From assembly GCA_028280615.1 (NCBI GenBank), contig JANQLK010000031.1:62001-126000 (forward strand): a stretch of DNA of 64,000 nucleotides, given 5' to 3'. The position numbers were made by a program, and so were the translations under genes. The DNA is from Woeseiaceae bacterium (GTDB taxonomy: Bacteria > Pseudomonadota > Gammaproteobacteria > Steroidobacterales > Woeseiaceae). Below the pieces are notes generated by a model that worked only from the letters and a program-made list of their open reading frames with translations, was not told the origin of the DNA and ran no database searches. This document shows, one piece after another, positions 23,402 to 32,122 of this stretch (position 1 is the stretch's first letter; every line of letters starts with the position of its first letter).

Positions 23402-26400
23402 CTAATCCGCGGTCAAAGCGCCCGCGGGAACCCCCGCCTCGCGAACCCTGGCCGTCAGTTGCAGCAGGCTCGGCAGCAGGAACAGCGTGAACAGTGTCGA
23501 CACGGCCATTCCGCCGACGATTGCCGCGGCCATACCGCGATAAATCTCGCTGCCGGCACCGGGCACGATCAACAGCGGCAGCATGCCGAACAGGCTCGTG
23601 AGCGTGCTCATGAAGATCGGCCGCAGCCGGTAGCGGAGGGCCTGGCGGACGGCCTCCTGGCGGTCGAGACCGGTCGCCTCCGCCGCGCGTGTCTGCGCGA
23701 CCAGCAGGATCGCGTTGTTGACGACGAGTCCCAACAGGATGATGAAGCCGATCATGCCGAGCAGGTCGAGCGGCTGGAAGTTGATCATGTTGACGACCGA
23801 GATCGCGAACACGCCGCCGACGGCCGCGAGCGGTATCGAAATGACGACGAGCACGGCGTCCTTAAGGGATCGGAACAGCCCGGCCATGATCAGCACGAGC
23901 AGTCCGATCGCCGTTAAGAAATTGGCGCCGAGCGTGCCGATCGCGCGCTCCAGGTCCTGCACACTGCCGGCATACTGGATCGTGCCGTCCGGGGGCATGA
24001 GCTCCTCGAGCTCCGGTCCGATATTGGTTTCGAGTTCGTTGATCAACGCTTCGAGCGACATGCCATCCGGCGGGTTGACGATCACGCTGTACACACGGGA
24101 TCGGTTGACGCGCACGATCTGGGCCGGTGACGGGGCGACCGAGATGGACGCAAGTTCGCCGAGCGGCACGAGGCCGCCGGCCGGTGTCGCGACGGGCAGC
24201 GCGGCCATCTCTTCCGGCGTCTCGAAGCGCGTTGTCTTCAGGTAGATGTCCACTCGCTCGCGGCCCGTGAAGTACTCACCGAGCCACACGCCCTGGCCGA
24301 GTTCCATGATGATGCGGGTCAGGTCCTGCCGCGTCCAGCCGACCTCGGCGAGCCGCACGTCGTCGGGGACGAATCGGAGTTCGTTGGCCTCGGCGAACGG
24401 GTCGGGGTTCGGCTGCGCCGACGAACCGGGCATCTTCTGCGGGATGATCTGCATGGCCCGCGCGACGACGGGCTTGAGCGCTTCGACGTCGGTTGACGCG
24501 AGCCGCATCTCGACCGAGTTCGAGCTCTCGAAGCCACCAAACAGGCTGCGTCTCAGCGTGAAGCCGAACATGTCCGGCACGCCGGACACGATCTCGCTCT
24601 GGACGGTTGCCTGGAACTCGTCGAGGTTGACGCCCTCGGCCGGGTTGATCGCCAGCCAGCCGCCGGCACCGCCCGGGAACGACCACAGGAAATAGTCGCG
24701 GACGGCCGGCTCCTTCTCGCCGCTCAGGTGCGGCTCGAGGCGGTCGATGAACAGCTGTGCGATTTCGCGGTCGGCGGTCTCGACGTTGGTGCCGGGCGGG
24801 AAGAACAGGAAGGAATCGACGGTGTCGCGCTTCACGGGCGGCAGGTAGTTGCTCTCGGGCCAGAGGAGCAACGTGAACAGCACCGAACCCGCCATGAGTC
24901 CGCCGATCCACGCAAGCCGCCGGGCCTGCGTGCCGGTCAGCGCAACGATCTTGTCGGCCATGCGGTCCCACCGCGTGGCATCGCTCGGTTTCGGCGGCAG
25001 GTTCTTGAGCCAGTAGCGTGAGGCCGTCGGCAGGATCGTGATGGCGACGAGCAGCGACGCCGAGACGCCGATGGCGATCGTGAGCGCGAGATCGGCGAAC
25101 ATCTGGCCTTCGGCATCCTTCAGAAACATGATCGGAATGAAGATCGCGACGGTCGTTGCCGTCGATGCGAGCAGCGCACCCCAGACCTGCGCCGATCCCG
25201 AATCGCTGGCGTCCGCGGCCGACTCGCCTTTCTCCCTGAGCCGCACGATGTTCTCGAGCACGACGATCGCCGCGTCGAGCACCATGCCCGTGGCGAAGGC
25301 GAGACCCGCGAGCGAGATGACGTTGAGCGAGCGGCCCGCAAGCGACAGCACGACGAAGGTCGTCAGCAGCGATATCGGGATGGCCAGCGCGATGATCAGC
25401 GTGGCTCGCCACTGCCTCAGGAACAGCCACAGCACGCCGACGGCAAGCAGGATGCCCGCGCCCAGGTTGCCGGTCAGCAGGTTGATGGAGCGCTTGATGT
25501 ACACCGACGGGTCGAAGCTGTAGGCGGCGAGCAGCCCTCGATCGGCGAAGTCCGTCGCGTTGAGCTCGTCCATGCGTTTCTTGACGCCCTCCAGCGCCTC
25601 GAGGACGTTGGCGTCGTTGGTCTTGTTGATCGAGAAGCGCGCCGCCGGCTTGCCGTTGTGATAGATGAATCCCTCGCGCTTGGGTGGGCCGTAGTCGACC
25701 GTCGCGACGTCGCCGAGCTTGATCGGCAATCCGCCGCGCCACTCCAGGATCAGGTTTTGGAGCTCGTCGACGTCGTAGCGGCCCTCGATACGCAGCGTGT
25801 AGCTGCGCCGGCCGACGTCGACGACGCCCGACGAGATATTCGCCGAGCGGCCGATGCGGTCGGCCGCGCGCGCGATGTCGATGCCGAGCTCGGCCGCCTT
25901 GTAGGGATCGATGATGATCTGCAGCTGGTCGCTGGCGTTGCCGCTGGCGTCGAACATGCTGACGCGTGAGACGCCGTACAGACTCGCGATCTCGGGCCGG
26001 ATGACTTCCCTGAGGTAGCGCTTGTTCTGGATCAGCGCAGCCTCGTCGCCGTCGAGCTGCTCGATGAAGTATTCGATGAGCTGGTCGTTGGCATCGCCCC
26101 ATTCGCCCAGGCTGACGTTGGGCCGGTCGGCGTTGCCGGGCAGCGGCCTGAGCCGGTTCAGGCGGCTGATGATGTCGATCAGCGCGCGCGTCATGTCGGT
26201 CTCGAGCGCAAACTCGAGCTGGATCCACGAGAAGTTCGGCATGTTGTACGCGAACATGTCGGTCATGTTCGGCGTGCCCTGCAGCACCTCTTCGATGGGT
26301 ACCGTGATCTCGGATTCGATCTCGCGCGGGCTTGCGCCCGGCCACGCGGCGCTGACCGTGACGACCGGTTTCTCGATCTGGGGCAGGAGCTGCGCCGGAA

Positions 26401-26494
26401 TCCGGAATATCGAGAGTATGCCGAGCAGGACGACGACGGCCGCCACAATCGCAACGGCCGCAGGATTGGCAAGACTCGCACGTGTCAGCCGCAT
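23402..26494 (-). CDS. RND-family efflux permease (AcrB-like)
   Basis: A 1030-residue protein of normal RND length, with an N-terminal helix, large periplasmic loop, helices 2-7, a second loop and helices 8-12. The TM4 motif reads MVLDAAIVVLENI: the first of the two AcrB proton-relay aspartates is kept, the second is Ala. In TM10 the AcrB Lys is replaced by Asn (VVNNAILLVAQ). Such substitutions occur in several non-AcrB RND subfamilies, so the pump is probably active but its coupling details differ. Substrates are unknown. It is first in a two- or three-gene operon with the adaptor and the DsrE-like protein. Confidence 0.93.
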   Translation of the reverse strand: MRLTRASLANPAAVAIVAAVVVLLGILSIFRIPAQLLPQIEKPVVTVSAAWPGASPREIESEITVPIEEVLQGTPNMTDMFAYNMPNFSWIQLEFALETDMTRALIDIISRLNRLRPLPGNADRPNVSLGEWGDANDQLIEYFIEQLDGDEAALIQNKRYLREVIRPEIASLYGVSRVSMFDASGNASDQLQIIIDPYKAAELGIDIARAADRIGRSANISSGVVDVGRRSYTLRIEGRYDVDELQNLILEWRGGLPIKLGDVATVDYGPPKREGFIYHNGKPAARFSINKTNDANVLEALEGVKKRMDELNATDFADRGLLAAYSFDPSVYIKRSINLLTGNLGAGILLAVGVLWLFLRQWRATLIIALAIPISLLTTFVVLSLAGRSLNVISLAGLAFATGMVLDAAIVVLENIVRLREKGESAADASDSGSAQVWGALLASTATTVAIFIPIMFLKDAEGQMFADLALTIAIGVSASLLVAITILPTASRYWLKNLPPKPSDATRWDRMADKIVALTGTQARRLAWIGGLMAGSVLFTLLLWPESNYLPPVKRDTVDSFLFFPPGTNVETADREIAQLFIDRLEPHLSGEKEPAVRDYFLWSFPGGAGGWLAINPAEGVNLDEFQATVQSEIVSGVPDMFGFTLRRSLFGGFESSNSVEMRLASTDVEALKPVVARAMQIIPQKMPGSSAQPNPDPFAEANELRFVPDDVRLAEVGWTRQDLTRIIMELGQGVWLGEYFTGRERVDIYLKTTRFETPEEMAALPVATPAGGLVPLGELASISVAPSPAQIVRVNRSRVYSVIVNPPDGMSLEALINELETNIGPELEELMPPDGTIQYAGSVQDLERAIGTLGANFLTAIGLLVLIMAGLFRSLKDAVLVVISIPLAAVGGVFAISVVNMINFQPLDLLGMIGFIILLGLVVNNAILLVAQTRAAEATGLDRQEAVRQALRYRLRPIFMSTLTSLFGMLPLLIVPGAGSEIYRGMAAAIVGGMAVSTLFTLFLLPSLLQLTARVREAGVPAGALTAD

Positions 26495-26564
26495 GGGACC
26501 CCCCTCGACCCGGTTATTCCTGGATTCGGTCTTAACGCCGCGAATGGACTTGGACCGCCGCGGC

Positions 26565-26589
26565 GCGCATTCGTTGCACTCGAATGCGC
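26565..26589. other. Perfect 9-bp hairpin upstream of the RND operon
   Basis: GCGCATTCG (26565-26573) and CGAATGCGC (26581-26589) are perfect inverted arms with a 7-base loop. It lies 71 bases upstream of the permease start and 130 bases beyond the end of the Na/Pi transporter gene, both on the minus strand. No T-run follows, so it could be an operator or a transcript end rather than a classic terminator. Confidence 0.4.
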
Positions 26590-26718
26590 CGCCGTCATGG
26601 CCGTGAATTCGGGTCTAACGTCCTAAGGATACTAGGAGATGCGGCCCTCTGCTGAGCGGACGGGGGCTTTCGTCGACCGCAGCGTCACGGGTCAGAGCGG
26701 CCCGCCCACCTCAGGCCG

Positions 26719-28536
26719 CTACTCTGACGGTCGCACGGGGATCTCATCCGGAGGCTCCGGCGTGGCAGCTTCCCTGGGTTGGCCTTCGCCGAGGTCCTCC
26801 GCGTTCGGGTGGCGCGCGACCGCAAGCCGCGCGATGCGCCGCGCGAGCGTATTGATGCGCCTGAAGATACTGATGATCTCGGTCTCAATCTCGAACGTCT
26901 CCATTCGATTCGGCTCCTCGGCGACGAGCCGGGCGACGATCAGCGCGGTCGCCTCGTCGGCGAGGGCCACGACGGTCTTCTTGCTCTCGAAGACGTCGAT
27001 GGCGTCACCGGGATCGCCGCTCTCGAGTGCGACGAGGGCCTGCCGGTAGGAACGGCAGACCTCCTCGGCCAGCGCCTCGAGCGCCTCGGCCGTCGACGGG
27101 CTTACGACGAGTCGCTTGCGAAACCGCTTCCCGGCGACGGCAAGCAGATCCTTCTCGATGACGTCGCCGATGTTCTCCAGGTAGTTGGCGATACCGACGA
27201 AGTCGTTCAGATACTGCGGCTGCGGGGTGATCAGTCCTTTCTGGGAGAGCCGCCCGAGATAACCGATGATCGCTTCGTACAGCCGGTCGACCTTGTCGTC
27301 GGCTCTGGCAAGCGCTTCAACGTCCCGTTCGGATCCGCGCATGGCCGTATCCAGCGACCCCTCGACCATCGAACCGACGTATCCGCCCAGGCGAACGAGC
27401 TCGCGGCGGGTCTGGTCGAGCGCCATCGCCGGCTGCTCGAGGAACAGGTCGTCGAGGTACTTCGGCTGTATGCCCTCAGGCGGCGGCGGAGCCGGAACGA
27501 GCCGCGTGACCAGCTTCGCGAGCGGGCCCGTAAACCAGATGAACAGCACGAGGTTCGCGATGTTGAAAATCGTATGTGCGTTCGCGATTTGCCGCGGCGT
27601 GTCCGCGGCGGCGCGCACAAGCGCGCTGGCATCCGCCGTTACCGGCGACACCGCGCGGACGAGGTCGGCAAACTGCGGTATGAAAAACACCCAGGCCAGC
27701 ACGCCTGCAACGTTGAAGATCACGTGTGCCCAGGCGGCCTGCAGCGCCTCGCGGGGCCGCCCGAACGACGACAGCATCGCCGTGACGCAGGTGCCGATGT
27801 TGGCGCCGAAGATCAGCCCGATCCCGGTCTCGAGCGAAATGAGCCCCTGGCTCGCGAGCACGATCACGATGCCCGTGGTCGCCGACGAACTCTGCACGAC
27901 AGCCGTGAACAGCGCACCGACGCCGATCGACAGGAGCGGATTGCGCATGTTCCGCATCAGCTCGATGAACGGCGGCCAGTCGCGAACCGGGCCCGTCGCG
28001 ATGCTCATGAGTTCCATGCCGAAGAAGATGAGGCCGAGGCCCATCAGCGCCATGCCCCATTGCCGGACACGTTCGCGGCGCGCCAGGACCTCGGTAAAAA
28101 AGCCGGCGGCGATCATGAGCAGGCCATACTTGTAGACCTGGAACGCGATGATCTGCGCCGTGACGGTAGTGCCGACGTTGGCGCCCAGAATGACGCCGAC
28201 GGACTGGCTGAGCGTCAGGAGATTGGCCGAGATGAAGCCGACGATCAGGACCGTCGTGACCGACGATGACTGGACGACGGCCGTGATAGCGGCGCCGGCG
28301 ATGGCGGCCGTGAAGCGATTGGTGGTCAGGCGCGCGAGCAGCGCCTTCATGCCGCCGCCCGCGACGGTTTTCAGAGCCTCCGTCATGCGGCGCATGCCAT
28401 ACAGGAACAGCGCCAGCCCGCCGCCGAGCTGGGTAACGATGACACCGATGTCGAGTTCGCTGGTCACACTGGCATTTGACGACGTCTCGGCCGCCAGCGA
28501 CGGTCGGCCTTGTCTCCCGAAACACGCGCGTTGCAT
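26719..28536 (-). CDS. Na/Pi cotransporter family protein with PhoU-like C-terminal domain
   Basis: A 605-residue protein. Two inverted membrane repeats each carry the family QSSS motif: AVVQSSSVTTVLIVG and AVVQSSSATTGIVIV, with GANVGTTVTAQ and GANIGTCVTAM after them. This is the NptA/SLC34 type sodium-phosphate cotransporter fold. Residues about 360-560 form PhoU-like helices (ALDQTRRELVRLGGYVG, ENIGDVIEKDL). The ATG at 28536 gives a 23-residue leader that looks non-homologous; a GTG at 28467 (VTSELDIGVI) is an equally likely start. Neither has a clear ribosome binding site. With the PiT protein it is the second phosphate carrier in this window. Confidence 0.9.
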   Translation of the reverse strand: MQRACFGRQGRPSLAAETSSNASVTSELDIGVIVTQLGGGLALFLYGMRRMTEALKTVAGGGMKALLARLTTNRFTAAIAGAAITAVVQSSSVTTVLIVGFISANLLTLSQSVGVILGANVGTTVTAQIIAFQVYKYGLLMIAAGFFTEVLARRERVRQWGMALMGLGLIFFGMELMSIATGPVRDWPPFIELMRNMRNPLLSIGVGALFTAVVQSSSATTGIVIVLASQGLISLETGIGLIFGANIGTCVTAMLSSFGRPREALQAAWAHVIFNVAGVLAWVFFIPQFADLVRAVSPVTADASALVRAAADTPRQIANAHTIFNIANLVLFIWFTGPLAKLVTRLVPAPPPPEGIQPKYLDDLFLEQPAMALDQTRRELVRLGGYVGSMVEGSLDTAMRGSERDVEALARADDKVDRLYEAIIGYLGRLSQKGLITPQPQYLNDFVGIANYLENIGDVIEKDLLAVAGKRFRKRLVVSPSTAEALEALAEEVCRSYRQALVALESGDPGDAIDVFESKKTVVALADEATALIVARLVAEEPNRMETFEIETEIISIFRRINTLARRIARLAVARHPNAEDLGEGQPREAATPEPPDEIPVRPSE

Positions 28537-28631
28537 GTTTCCGAAACGTTACCTCAAAAAGACGGTAGCAAATGACGCAGGCAGTTTACGTACGCAAAAA
28601 CCTGTACAGGCCTGCTCGGGAGGCAAGCGGG

Positions 28632-28798
28632 CTAGCCCGCATCCGTCACCGATTCGCGGGATGATCGCACAGGATTTTGTTCGCACAGGGTTTTTTCCGA
28701 AGGCGCGTAATACTTACCGTATTGCCAACTGAGGAAAAAACCCTGTGCGGACAAAAGACAAGCGAGGGCCCGTGCAATCGGTGACGGATGCGGGCTAG
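28632..28798. repeat. 167-bp inverted repeat with 23-bp perfect outer arms
   Basis: The outer arms at 28632-28654 and 28776-28798 are perfect inverted repeats of 23 bases (beginning CTAGCCCGCATCCGTC). Inner arms at 28675-28698 and 28733-28756 match at 23 of 24 positions and centre on CACAGGGTTTTTTCC. The whole forms a long two-part hairpin. The left outer region resembles 5653-5688 at 31 of 36 positions, so this is a dispersed element, probably a REP doublet or a small non-coding mobile element. Confidence 0.75.
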
Positions 28799-28803
28799 AA
28801 GAC

Positions 28804-28834
28804 GAGGCCGGCCCCATCCATGGCTGCCGGCCTC
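28804..28834 (+). terminator. Hairpin with short T-run, possible terminator
   Basis: GAGGCCGGC (28804-28812) pairs perfectly with GCCGGCCTC (28826-28834) and is followed by TTTAT on the plus strand. It lies 18 bases past the stop of the minus-strand fasciclin gene, so it may also act as that gene's 3' end, but on that strand the T-run is missing. Confidence 0.45.
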
Positions 28835-28852
28835 TTTATCGTGGTGCGTTGA

Positions 28853-29452
28853 TCAGAACTGCGGCAGGAAGACGCTGTCGATCAGGTAGACGATGCCGTT
28901 CGTCGTGCGGACCGGCTGGCAGGAAACCAGGTTCGACTGGTTGATTTCCGTGCCCTCGCGGTCGCGGCTCACGAACAGCGACTGTCCCTGAACCGTGTCG
29001 ATCTCTGAGATACGCGTGTTGAACACGCGTCGCGGGTCGGTCTTGGAGCCCGAACCGGCGGCGACGTGGTAGGTCAGCACCGCCTGCAGGCCGACGAGGT
29101 TGCCCTCTTCATCGGTCACGCCGAGCAGGCCGTTCAGGACGCTTTCGGGGATCGCTGCGAAGGCCGTGTTGATCGGTGCATAGACCGTGAAGTCCGCGTG
29201 GGGGTCGTTCAGGACGTCGACGAGGCCGGCGGCGACGACGGCGTTGGCCAGTTCGCTCAGGTCCGGCGTCGCCAGCGCCGCGTCGACGATCGTGCCGTCG
29301 AAATGTGCGGCCGGTGTGAATGCGCATCTGAAGTAGTCGCGAATCTGCGAGCGGCGATCGCGCCAGTCTTCGAAGTCATCGTCGGCGAACGCGGGGGCCG
29401 CGAAGGCGGCCAGCGATGTGAATGCGAGAGCGGTGAATATCGTTTTTTTCAT
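28853..29452 (-). CDS. Secreted fasciclin-domain protein
   Basis: A 199-residue protein. I placed the start at the ATG at 29452 (MKKTIFTALAFTSLAAFAAPAFA), a clean signal peptide with AAGGAG 9 bases upstream, rather than 12 codons earlier. One fasciclin (FAS1) domain fills the rest: DGTIVDAALATPDLSELANAV, the H1 motif DFTVYAPINTAFAAIP, LTYHVAAGS and the final NGIVYLIDSVFLP. FAS1 domains mediate adhesion or bind ligands outside the cell. A variable loop between residues 25 and 50 is rich in Asp and Arg. It is a single gene. Confidence 0.92.
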   Translation of the reverse strand: MKKTIFTALAFTSLAAFAAPAFADDDFEDWRDRRSQIRDYFRCAFTPAAHFDGTIVDAALATPDLSELANAVVAAGLVDVLNDPHADFTVYAPINTAFAAIPESVLNGLLGVTDEEGNLVGLQAVLTYHVAAGSGSKTDPRRVFNTRISEIDTVQGQSLFVSRDREGTEINQSNLVSCQPVRTTNGIVYLIDSVFLPQF

Positions 29453-29584
29453 AGTCTCTAACTCCTTGAAGGCTGTTGGGAGGTCCATCCGGGTAGAGAC
29501 GAGATCATGAATCGGCCGTATTCTCGGGCGGTGACAACGCTGTAACGCGATGTAACAAAATGCTTCGCTGGTCCGGCCGTCCGC

Positions 29585-30961
29585 CTACTCGGCCAGCACC
29601 GCGTCCAGTACGGCGGGATCGCGCCAGCGTGAGCCCAGGAGCCTTCGCAGGTAGACGATCGCGATCGCGACGACCATCACGCCGAAGGCGACCCATGAGA
29701 CCTTCGGCCCGAAGTCGAAAACCTTGATGATCAGGAACTGCGCCACGAGCATCGCCCAGTGCAGGGATACCGATGCGATCATGATCCAGCGCGTGTCGCC
29801 GGCGCCGCGCAGGATGCCGCCCGAGACGATGATGACGGCGTCGGCCATGACGTAGCAGGACAGGCCGATCATCATGAACGCCGCAATCTCGCGGATCGCG
29901 GCGAAGTCGCCCTCGGGAGGTGCGAACACGTCGACGAGCGCATGCCTGAACACGCTGTAGACGATCGCCAGCGTCGCCGAGTACAGGAGCGCGACGCCGA
30001 ATGCCGCCGTCATGACCTCGTTGGTTCGGGCCATGTCGCGCGCACCGACGAAGCGGCCGATCAGGCTGATTACGCCGACATTGAGGCCGATCATCGGCAC
30101 GAACGAGAGAATGTCCCAGTTGAAGACGATGGCCGCGGCCGCGGATTCGGCGATGCCGTACGACTGGAACATCAGCAGGAACAGGTTGAACGCGGCCACG
30201 TTGAGGAACATCTCGAGTCCGGACGGAAAGCCCAGTCGCCAGTAGCGGCGCAGGATGCCCGTGTCGACGACGAAGGAACGCGCAACACCGAAAGTCGCGC
30301 GGTGCTCCTTCGCAAGGTAGAACGCAACGAAAAGCGCGAGCGCCATGACCGTGGCGGCGACGGTCGACCAGCCGGCGCCGACGATGCCGAGCGCCGGAAA
30401 GCCGAACTTGCCGAATACCATCGCATAGCTCAGCGGCACGTTGACGATGAGCCCGAATACGTCACAGATCATGACGACGTAGGTGCGGCCGATGCCCGCA
30501 AAGTACGACGAAAAGCAGACCTTGCTGAGCGTCGCGAGGACACCCGACATCAGGATCAGGTAGTACGTCCGGGACAGCCCGGTCTGTTCCGGGGCATGTC
30601 CCATCGTGTCGAAAATACCGGACACGAGAAACGCGATCAGCGTCAGAAACGGAATGCTCATGGCCGTCATGAGCAGCCCCTGGGTAACCACCTTAGGACA
30701 CTTGCCCGGCTCGCCGGCGCCCAGGTACTGGGCAGCCATCGCGTTGCCGTATGCCAGGAGGCCCGAGAAGAAGCAGAACGAAAAGAACGACGCGACGCCA
30801 CCGCCAAGCGCCGCCGCCATGTGCACGGGATCGATCTGCGACATGAAGTAGCGGTCGGTGAATATCATGACCGCGAACGTGCCCTGCGACACGACCATCG
30901 GCAGGGCGAGCTTCAAGAGCTCGACCGTCGCGGCGCGGCTGAAGTGCTTCAAGGGCGACAT
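29585..30961 (-). CDS. MATE-family multidrug/cation antiporter
   Basis: A 458-residue protein with twelve predicted helices in two halves. It begins RAATVELLKLALPMVVSQGT and carries family stretches such as YGNAMAAQYLGAGEPGKCP, GIVGAGWSTVAATVMA and SVSGG-like GGILRGAGDTRW near residue 385. MATE transporters export cationic compounds in exchange for Na+ or H+. It is on the minus strand, 24 bases beyond the stop of the next gene upstream, so the two may share a transcript. The substrate is not predictable. Confidence 0.92.
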   Translation of the reverse strand: MSPLKHFSRAATVELLKLALPMVVSQGTFAVMIFTDRYFMSQIDPVHMAAALGGGVASFFSFCFFSGLLAYGNAMAAQYLGAGEPGKCPKVVTQGLLMTAMSIPFLTLIAFLVSGIFDTMGHAPEQTGLSRTYYLILMSGVLATLSKVCFSSYFAGIGRTYVVMICDVFGLIVNVPLSYAMVFGKFGFPALGIVGAGWSTVAATVMALALFVAFYLAKEHRATFGVARSFVVDTGILRRYWRLGFPSGLEMFLNVAAFNLFLLMFQSYGIAESAAAAIVFNWDILSFVPMIGLNVGVISLIGRFVGARDMARTNEVMTAAFGVALLYSATLAIVYSVFRHALVDVFAPPEGDFAAIREIAAFMMIGLSCYVMADAVIIVSGGILRGAGDTRWIMIASVSLHWAMLVAQFLIIKVFDFGPKVSWVAFGVMVVAIAIVYLRRLLGSRWRDPAVLDAVLAE

Positions 30962-30985
30962 GGCAAGGTACGCGGGGGCTAGAGG

Positions 30986-32050
30986 TCAGTCACGCAAGAG
31001 GTAAGTCCCCACGTCGTCGCCGCCGATCTCCCACTGCGAGGAGTCGCGGCGCCGGTTCGGGCCGAACGAATACACGAAGGCGACGGCGCGTCCGCCCGTG
31101 CACTTGTGCCGGATCCAGTACGGTGAATTCCACGGATCCAGAAGATAGTCCGCCCGGCTCGCATCGCCGCCGGTACGAACGCGTTCCGCAAACGCGCCCT
31201 CGACGAGATAGGGCTGATTGTACTCGCGCATGAACGTGTACAGACGCTTGTGGATGCCGCAGCGCGTCGCAACGCGCGGACCGCTGAAGTCGGCGGCGAG
31301 TGCCTGCGTCTCGGCCTCGGCGGCCGCGGTCCTCGTCGCATCCGAACCGTGCGCCAGCGTCAGCACGCCGAGCGTGGCGACGGCGGCGGCGACGGAAGCC
31401 ATGGTCCGAATGGCGGCATTCGGCGTGCTTTCGGCCTCGCTGCCCGATAGCGCGGCCACGCCGGCGCCGAGGAACGCGGCGCCCGTGGCCGCCTCGACCC
31501 ACTCGCCCGTGAACCGCGCCGGGTACCAGGCATAGACCACGGCGATCACGAAGAAACCGGGCGCGAGCCAGGCCGGCGGCGGCACGATTCGCCACGCGGC
31601 AAGCCGCGCCGCCAGCGCCGGAAGCGTCGCGAGAAGTCCGAGCACGACGCCGTAGCCGATCAGCACAACGTGCATTCCGAGCATGCGGAGGTCCGTGTCC
31701 ACGACGTTGTGCAGGTTGAATTCCTGCTGGAAGTTCTTTTCGAGGAAGTAGTCGGGCGGCTGGTAGCCTACCAGGCGCTGACCCCAGGAAATCTCCTCGA
31801 GCGCGACGAACGAGCAGAACATCCCGAGGCCGACGGCGAACCACGGCAGCCCGCCGCGCCGCCGGCGGTCGCCGGCGGCGTACTGGAAAAAGCTGTAGGC
31901 GGCCGCCACGAACAACCAGAACGTCAGCCATTCGAGCAGCCGGTCCTCCTGCGCCAACGCGTAGTAAAGGTCGCCGTCGGTTACGTAGGCCGCCGCGCCG
32001 ATCGCGAAGATCGCGAGGACTGTGAGGTTCGCAGTGATCGCTGCCCGCAT
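30986..32050 (-). CDS. Polytopic membrane protein with pseudopilin-like C-terminal domain
   Basis: A 354-residue protein. The first 235 residues hold about seven hydrophobic helices and a conserved-looking cytoplasmic or interfacial motif, ALEEISWGQRLVGYQPP followed by QQEFNLHNVVD, which recurs in an uncharacterised bacterial membrane family. Residues about 285-354 resemble the C-terminal part of type II secretion GspG-like pseudopilins: YLLDPWNSPYWIR, then VYSFGPNRRRDSS and GGDDVGTY, the calcium-site region. It is divergent from the ATP-grasp operon, 72 bases away, and upstream of the MATE gene. Its function is unknown; the fusion is unusual. Confidence 0.75.
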   Translation of the reverse strand: MRAAITANLTVLAIFAIGAAAYVTDGDLYYALAQEDRLLEWLTFWLFVAAAYSFFQYAAGDRRRRGGLPWFAVGLGMFCSFVALEEISWGQRLVGYQPPDYFLEKNFQQEFNLHNVVDTDLRMLGMHVVLIGYGVVLGLLATLPALAARLAAWRIVPPPAWLAPGFFVIAVVYAWYPARFTGEWVEAATGAAFLGAGVAALSGSEAESTPNAAIRTMASVAAAVATLGVLTLAHGSDATRTAAAEAETQALAADFSGPRVATRCGIHKRLYTFMREYNQPYLVEGAFAERVRTGGDASRADYLLDPWNSPYWIRHKCTGGRAVAFVYSFGPNRRRDSSQWEIGGDDVGTYLLRD

Positions 32051-32122
32051 GTGGCGACCTTAGCACGGCGGCTCGCCCCTGATGCCGTGCCTCCGGAGCG
32101 CGATAGCGCGTAGACTTCCCGT

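Larger units (their letters stand above)
28537..28852. other. 316-bp gene-free interval holding a long inverted repeat
   Basis: Apart from the inverted repeat at 28632-28798 and the hairpin at 28804-28834, the interval has the upstream region of the Na/Pi transporter (28537-28631), which includes a short palindrome CCTGTACAGG. No gene was seen. Both flanking genes are on the minus strand, so the interval separates two transcripts. Confidence 0.65.
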
